Shown here: positions 58,267 through 64,000 of the stretch, piece by piece | Layout: the number at the start of each line of letters is the position of its first letter | Numbering within the stretch: the first letter of the stretch is position 1 | DNA from: Lonicera japonica | Lineage: Eukaryota; Streptophyta; Magnoliopsida; Dipsacales; Caprifoliaceae | Direction of reading: 5' to 3' | NCBI GenBank assembly: GCA_021464415.1 | Contig: CM038468.1 | Coordinates: forward strand, 32,972,969 to 33,036,968 | DNA: 64,000 bases | Notes under the pieces: generated by a model | What the model was told of the DNA's origin: nothing | Database searches by the model: none | The model's input: only the letters and a program-made list of their open reading frames with translations | Position numbers and translations under genes: made by a program

Positions 58267-61200
58267 CAGAAGTACTCTTCTTATTCTTGTAACAGGAGAA
58301 GCAGAGCAAGGGGCAGGGACCAACGCGTGGCAGCTTCGAAATTGAAAAAGATGAGGGATCAACATCAACACCACCACCAAAAAGTCCGACTCTTCAAGAA
58401 CTTTTTAACAGGTCTATTAGGCAGGGGACAAAGAAAAGTGAAAAAGCGTCGTCATCATCTTTGAGGATTCCACAGGGTCATTCTGCTGATTCTCCCACTT
58501 TGGAACTATATCACAGCTATGGGTCAAAGGTCTTCCCGGTTGAGTTACATTAATGCCGAGGGTGAACTTGTAAGTTTCTATCTCTCTCTCTATATATATA
58601 TGTATACACACATATATTATCTTTAATTGTTGGGAATATATGTGACTTGTCATCAAATCTTTTAAATTATGGCTTGAATTGAACTTGAAGGACCATTACA
58701 TTCCAACAAAAGCTGATTTGCAATCTCCTCGAAGTTTAGAACTATTGTGTGAGAGACTACGAGAGATTGATTTTATTTCTGGGTCTCCTCGTGAAACTGG
58801 TGGTGAAATCCGACGTGGAAACCGTTTCTCCAAGGTAGGTCTTGGTTAATTCCATCAGTTGAACTGATTGATTCGTTTCTTCTGTGCTTAGTTGTTACAG
58901 TTTATGGAAAATAAAATAAAATATAAGAAATTATAATGTAAACTCAGTGATTGATTTCTTCTTGTTCAAATTACAAAATATAAGAAATTATGTCCCTGAA
59001 CATTCATTGCCTTGTCCACAAATTTTGTATATGTGGAATGTATATAATGGCATTTTTTTTCCCGATTTGGCAGCCTAACCTCCTTCTGGAATTAGCTCAA
59101 TTGAATGCAGCAACCGTACCAGCACCAGCACCAGTACCTGATAAAAAGCGAAGTGGAATATTATTTTCTTTAAAGGTATGTATATATCTGGATTCTTCTT
59201 TCTTTCTGCTTATTGAGCAGAGATTCCTTGTGTGCTCTTACAATTGATACAAAGGTCATTTAAGTAAGAGAACAATAACAAAAAGATACAATTTTAGAAC
59301 AAAGCTAAAATTGTATTGATATTTTGATCATTTCATCCGAAAATCAGAATGTCGGGCATCATTTTCAAGTTTAATGTTTGGAAATAATCAAAGAAGAGTG
59401 AGAGAAGAAAGAAAGCTTCAGTCATTGCACTAAAACAATAATATATTATAATAAGAAACATATTGCAATACAATAGTATAACAGAAATACTAGAATAGCC
59501 ATCTCTCCATGTCTTGGTGCTCTCAAAGTCAATTTATTCCAGGAAATTTGTTATCAGTAGCATAAAATGCTGAACAAGTTCAATGCTGAGCCTTCACTAT
59601 AACTTTTATATGTTTTATTAGGATGGCTGTTTTAGCTTTCTATGGGGAAGAAAACAAGCTGATAAAGCAGAGTTTGAGGATGAACTTCCAGACATGCAGA
59701 TTTCCTCCCCGAAGATGGTAAATGTAAGATGGTCCCACTAGCATTTAATCGAAAGGTACTATCAACCCTTGAAAAAAGGATCACATCTTGCATCTCAACC
59801 GTCCAATCTTTTATATCCCTTCTACATTTTAAGAATTCAAAAACCATTCTTCCTTATTATATACGTTAATATGTATGTATTTGTAATCTTTTTATTCATG
59901 TAACAGAAGAAGCAGAACAAGGATAAAGGACCAATGCATGGTAGCCTGGAAATTGAAAAAGATGAGGGATCAACATCAACAATGACACCTAAAAGTCCAA
60001 CTATGCAGGAACTCTTTAACAGGTCTAGTAGGATTCCACAGGGTCATTCTGCGGATTCACCCACTTTGGAACTATATCACACAGCTATGGGTCAAAGGCC
60101 TTCCCGGTTGAGGTACATTAATGCCAAGGGTAAACTTGTAAGTTTCTCTCTCTCTCTCCATATATATATATATACACATATTATCTTTAATTGTTGGGAA
60201 CATATGTGGCTTGTCATCAAATCTTTTAAACTATGGCTTGAATTGAATTTGAAGGACCATTACATTCCGACAAAAGCTGATTTGAAATCTCCTCGAAGGC
60301 TAGAACTATTGTGTGAGAGACTAAGAGAGATTGATTTGATTTCTGGATCTCCTCGTGAAACTGGTGGTGATATCCGACGTGGAAATAATTTCTCAAAGGT
60401 AGGTCTATCTATGTCTGTTAATTCCATCAGTTGAACTATTTTGCCTTGTCTGAGACTTTTATATATGTGGAAAATGTTTATAACGTGTTATCTTTTTCTT
60501 TCTGATTTGGCAGCCTAACCTCCTTCAGGAACTAGCCCAACTGAATGCAGCAACAGCACCTGAGAAAAAGCGAAGTGGAATATTATTTTTTCTAAAGGTA
60601 TGTATGCATCTGTATTCTTCTTTCTTTCTTTCTACGTACATACTGAAACATAGGTTCCCTGTGTCCTTGTTGTAATTTATATAAAGGTCATTGTAGCAAC
60701 ACAATAATGATAAAATTAAAAAACTCACCTAAAATGCGATCCATATCTTGATCATTTAATTTAACAATTAGAACGTCTAGAATGGGTGGGCATCATTTAC
60801 AAGTTTGATGTTTGGAAATAATCAAAGAAGATTGAGAGAAGGGAGAGTTTTTGGTATAACTATTACGAACAGCTGTATATATACGTACAAGCAGAAAAGG
60901 ATTATTACGAATAACTTTTTCTTATTTCCTACAAGAACTTCCAAAGGTACATACAATAGCAATATTATGAAGGTTGTTCTAGTATAAGTTCATTGCTGAG
61001 TTGTATAGGTCTATGTTTCACTTTTATCCGTTCTTTTCTTTTCTGCTTTCCTTTCTCCAGGGTGGCTGCTTTAGCTTTCTATGGGGAAGAGAACGAGCTG
61101 ATAAAGCAGGACTTGAGGATGACATACAGATTTCCTCCCCAAAGATGGTAAAAATAAGAAGGGCTCACTAGTATTTATAATATATACATATTGGAGTCCG

Positions 61201-61982
61201 TTTTATTTGATGGTTTGAAAGTGTGTATAATCAATGTGTTTGCTTTCTCATGTGGCTGGCAGACTGAAAACCCACTGTCTGATCGACCGATTGACAGACT
61301 AAGACTGTCTCCTCCTTCCAATAAGCCTGTGTCTCCTCCTCCTTCAGATTCTCAGGTGCAACGCATTCCATAGGTATAATTAATAAAATAAAGTTCATTC
61401 TCTAAAAGACAAAATGTTGATACTCCCTCCTCCTCCGTTAATTAACAGTCCGTGTTTGACTTTCACTGTTTTTTTAAGAATGCACTAATCTCATCATAGA
61501 CAATTGTCCAAAACAAACTTGGTTCCCTATCTTGAGTCTTGGTACGTTGATTATGTTATGACAAGGAAAGTGGGCTCGTAATTTGGATTCCCAAGAACTA
61601 TTGGACTCTTCATTTGGGACGGAGTAAAAAATATAAATTAAAGAATAAAATCCACTCAAAATCCACCCTTCTGAGTGTGGGTCATTTCACATTGAGAAAA
61701 GTATTGTTTGTCTTATTGTAAAACAATTGAGAGAGAGGTTATTATAGGCCTTGCACTTTGCGGAATTACTTGTGTTTGTAGTAAAAGTGAATGTTATACT
61801 GCCAACACTAGTGCATACATATAATTTGACATAATTTTGAATAAAAAGTAGTGACCAAGTTGAATGCTGAAGAGGTGTGAATGCTTGACCCCTCAATAAA
61901 TTTTTTAATATATATATTTTTTTATTTTCAGGCCTGTTCGTGCTTTCCCTTTCATCCATGGGCCAGAAGCGAAACAGATTGA
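56157..61982 (+). CDS. Gene 2: paralogue with duplicated four-exon block
   Basis: Exon 1 is the two codons ATG GCT before GTAAGT. After a 2.1-kb intron come block A (58296-58569, 58691-58834, 59074-59175, 59622-59717) and block B (59907-60137, 60255-60398, 60514-60597, 61061-61147), then exon 10 (61263-61355 or to a TAG at 61371) and a terminal exon (61932-61982). Corresponding exons encode EIEKDEGSTST...SPTLELYH, DHYIPTKADL...SGSPRETGG, NLL.ELAQLNAAT..KKRSGIL and GCFSFLWGR..ADKA. All exons are phase 0. Block A exon 1 lacks two bases, so a normal transcript would stop in it; splicing exon 1 directly to block B keeps an open frame. No known domain, signal peptide or membrane segment recognised. 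Family relation to gene 1 rests on shared intron 1 sequence, the last exon and 3'UTR. Confidence 0.58.
57700..57910 (+). repeat. Intron 1 repeat shared by the gene family
   Basis: TTCCATGGAAAACAAGTGTA and the following 180 bp align with gene 1 intron 1 (35277-35465). Shorter matches occur in the heptad-gene introns (minus strand at 11318-11345 and 28400-28430). Probably an old MITE inherited by all copies. Confidence 0.55.
58296..58569 (+). pseudogene. Gene 2 exon A1, 2-bp deletion
   Basis: 274 bp. Reads EKQSKGQGPTRGSFEIEKDE... to SPTLELYH, then TATCACAGCT where B1 has TATCACACAGCT; the lost two bases lead to a TAA within 15 codons. It carries 15 codons absent from B1 (RQGTKKSEKASSSSL). A cryptic donor at AAAG|GTCTTC would restore phase, so loss of function is not certain. 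Confidence 0.7.
58691..58834 (+). CDS. Gene 2 exon A2
   Basis: 48 codons DHYIPTKADLQSPRSLELLC...GEIRRGNRFSK, donor AAG|GTAGGT; matches B2 at all but a few residues. Confidence 0.6.
59074..59175 (+). CDS. Gene 2 exon A3
   Basis: 34 codons PNLLLELAQLNAATVPAPAP...KRSGILFSLK; six codons longer than B3 through an Ala/Pro repeat. Confidence 0.6.
59622..59717 (+). CDS. Gene 2 exon A4
   Basis: 32 codons DGCFSFLWGRKQADKAEFED...QISSPKM, donor ATG|GTAAAT; a second GTAAGA two codons on could be used instead. Confidence 0.55.
59907..60137 (+). CDS. Gene 2 exon B1
   Basis: 77 codons KKQNKDKGPMHGSLEIEKDE...RLRYINAKGKL, intact reading frame; compact Ser/Thr/Pro-rich start then a helical end. Confidence 0.62.
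60255..60398 (+). CDS. Gene 2 exon B2
   Basis: 48 codons DHYIPTKADLKSPRRLELLC...GDIRRGNNFSK, predicted mainly helical and basic. Confidence 0.62.
60514..60597 (+). CDS. Gene 2 exon B3
   Basis: 28 codons PNLLQELAQLNAATAPEKKR then SGILFFLK, donor AAG|GTATGT. Confidence 0.62.
61061..61147 (+). CDS. Gene 2 exon B4
   Basis: 29 codons GGCFSFLWGRERADKAGLED...QISSPKM, acceptor CTTTCTCCAG. Confidence 0.6.
61263..61373 (+). CDS. Gene 2 exon 10, Pro/Ser-rich
   Basis: TENPLSDRPIDRLRLSPPSN...PPPSDSQ. Either spliced at CAG|GTGCAA (61355) to the last exon or read through VQRIP to a TAG at 61371-61373. Confidence 0.5.
   Translation, partial: TENPLSDRPIDRLRLSPPSNKPVSPPPSDSQVQRIP
61932..61982 (+). CDS. Gene 2 terminal exon
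   Basis: ACSCFPFHPWARSETD and TGA after a TTTATTTTCAG acceptor. Homologous to gene 1 exon 14. Coding only if the weak GTGCAA donor of exon 10 is used, otherwise 3'UTR. Confidence 0.45.
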   Translation, partial: ACSCFPFHPWARSETD

Positions 61983-61999
61983 TTTCTCGGAGTACATAC

Positions 62000-63835
62000 A
62001 TACATGGATGAATGGATAACTGTTTGAATATACACAGTGCAATATATTGTATACTGTACAGAGCTCAGAAGGCTGTTTTAGGTGATGTATAGAGACTGAA
62101 ACTTCATAGTAAGCACCCACATTCTTTTTTACACTTGCACGCATTCAAGCATGTAGATAGTAAAAATAGCGGAGAAGGAAACATTGAAGTTTTGATGAGT
62201 AAATTGTTAGATACATATTCTTTTGTGAGATAGCAATGAAAGAAAGCTATTCATTCCCTTTCGTTTTACCTTTAGCTCTGTTAGAATCTCTTTGATGGGA
62301 CAAGAAGAAAGAAAAACATATTCTTGGATGGATTGCCATATATATATATGCAATTCATGCGCCTTTTGAACAGGTTGATGGGATCAATTAATAGTGCTCT
62401 TGAAAGTTTAGGGAGGAGGAAACCTTTCTTTGAGCGAAAAGAAAAAGAAAATGATTTCCAGTTATTGCCTGTACCGATTGTTGTGTCATTGTGTTGGAGT
62501 GGCAATTGCTATATCTTCATCTCTTACAAATCACTACTAAATAGAACCCTTAATTTGGGAAATCCCAGAATGGAAAGTTTTTATTTTCTGTGATCTTGAG
62601 AAATAAAGAGGGGAATTGGAACTCAGGTGGCCTAACTAATAATTACCTCTGAGTCCTCATTTCCAAAAGGTGTTACTGATTATTAGTACTTTTTTGAGAT
62701 AATGGAGTGTAGGGGCTCCTCTCAAAATCTCTACCGTCGTAAACATATTGCTTCTACCAATACATATAGACCTTCCTTTATAATAAGTTTTAGTCGCGAA
62801 GACATTTTGCAGCATGTGTGTTTCACAAGGACAATGTCATTTTTTTTGTCAAGGTCAATTATACCCTCATAAAACATTTTTTTAATTCCTCCTCACCCTT
62901 GTGGTCACTAGACCTTACCAACCACCAGGGCTGGAGCTCTGGTGGTGGTCCGGCAGTTGGGTCGCTGCAGTTAAGTCATTTCATCAAGTAGGTTTCCTTT
63001 TTTTCTTCTTTTTCTTAGATACAAGTGATGATAGTCATTGAGCATTGGGCTCCCAATTGATGTTTGTGTATCTTATGTTTTAACTTGTGAATCATTTAAC
63101 TTGTTATGTTGTTGCAGAGTGATTTGGTACCGTTGGGCAGGAATTTTTTATTTTTTTTCAATATCTGATGTTAATTTGACTGCAATAGATACTAACAGAA
63201 GATTAAATTTAAGTAATTCGAATCTAATTCAATTCAAGTTCAGTTTTAAGAATTTGAATCCAATCCAATTTTAGGCACTTACAAAATCAAATCCAAATGA
63301 ATGTAGGTTTAATCGGTTTCCATATAATTTGTATTATGTTTTATATATATATATATATATGTTGGTACGGTACCTATTTCGACCCAATAGTCCATTCCAA
63401 TTCTGTATCTAAAATGTATGGAATATTCAGAATTAATACTTCTAAAAGATATAAAATACATGCGTAGTTAGCGTGAGACAATTGGATTGGATCCGTTGTA
63501 AACCGATTTCAAAGTTTCTAAAACCGAAATTGATCAAACCATTTTTTGTTAAAAGAAGAGAGATCCAATTCTATTAAGACATCGATCAAATCTAGTAAAA
63601 TAGATAGGATTTATTGTCACTTTTGTCATTTTGGATTGTGGGCGGATTCAAGACTATTGTTTACATCGGCTTCTTTTTAGTAGAAAAAGTTGAATATCTT
63701 CACAATAAGAAACAGAACACAAGTGATCATTTGATGATTTACTAATGGGTAGTAGCTAGTTCATACTAAAACCAAGAAAGTTGTTTGTTAATTCTTTTGC
63801 CTAAAAGAGGAAAACTAGGAAAACTGAAAACGTAC
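62000..63835. other. Gene 2 3'UTR and intergenic
   Basis: To about 62350 the sequence is still alignable with the 3' flank of gene 1. 62931-62957 is a short GC-rich inverted repeat (ACCACCAG...CTGGTGGT). 63180-63560 is a decayed region rich in AATCC/AAACCG words, reminiscent of a MITE. Confidence 0.5.
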
Positions 63836-63839
63836 TATT

Positions 63840-64000
63840 TGAAATTTTCACTTTGGCTCCCTTTTTTCTTGCAGCAACTAGCCGAGGTGCAAGAACCAGA
63901 GCTTCATATATGAAATCTTGAAAAAAATCTCCTCAAAACTAATAAATCTAAATCTAAGTCCATGACCTCATATTAAAAATCTTTGACACTGAATTTGATG
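63840..64000 (+). pseudogene. Heptad coiled-coil gene, partial copy 3
   Basis: The plus strand repeats the exon 2 start of the gene at 27828-28212: acceptor CCTTTTTTCTTGCAG then CAACT, and the later codons NLEKNLLKTNKSKS against NIKKDLSKTNKSES. A TGA after about 12 codons and further differences suggest decay or a frameshift. The heptad region lies beyond the window. Intron sequence upstream (AGTGATCATTTGATGATT, 63722 area) also matches copy 1. Confidence 0.6.

Noticed and set aside
58165..58656. Overlapping ORFs in other frames around gene 2 exon A1
   Set aside because: They include intron sequence and run against the splice-defined frame that is supported by the B1 sister exon.

Overview
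This is a stretch of plant nuclear DNA, almost certainly from a eudicot. It is AT-rich, has spliced genes with GT-AG introns, a tRNA-derived SINE, Helitron ends, many small terminal-inverted-repeat (TIR) elements, a LINE remnant, and Ty1/copia and Ty3/gypsy LTR elements whose primer sites match initiator tRNA-Met. The species cannot be read from the sequence. Nothing looks bacterial, organellar or viral.

Layout. 0-10 kb: a broken first exon of a METTL13-like eEF1A methyltransferase gene, small TIR elements, microsatellites and gene-poor DNA. 10.5-12.5 kb: a decayed copy of a small minus-strand gene encoding a seven-heptad coiled coil. 12.9-18.9 kb: a gag-only copia element with a young non-autonomous gypsy element nested inside it, each with a clear 5-bp target duplication. 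19-21.4 kb: a SINE with a 15-bp target duplication, then a TIR element holding a 52-residue secreted-peptide-like ORF and a short Helitron. 24.4-27.6 kb: a large gypsy-type solo LTR. 27.6-30.2 kb: the open copy of the heptad gene. 30.2-34.2 kb: four TIR elements, two of them almost touching.

34.4-51.2 kb (gene 1): a plus-strand gene built from repeated exons. About seven copies of a 48-55 residue GGVGP/SPEL module and three copies of a 42-residue coiled-coil module follow a QCR10-like first exon. Every exon is a multiple of three and phase 0, except one carrying a 1-bp insertion. A second gag-only copia splits exon 5. A Helitron, a small TIR element and a complete but heavily mutated copia sit in introns. 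A LINE remnant follows the gene.

56.1-62.0 kb (gene 2): a paralogue of gene 1, sharing its intron-1 sequence, terminal exon and 3' region. Its middle is a different four-exon block duplicated in tandem. The first block carries a 2-bp deletion; the second is open. A third, partial copy of the heptad gene runs off the right edge in the opposite orientation.

The most original content is this local family of modular genes growing by symmetric-exon duplication while transposons invade it. I recognise no known family for the gene 1 and gene 2 repeat modules or for the heptad gene. All functional statements about them are limited to what the sequence shows.
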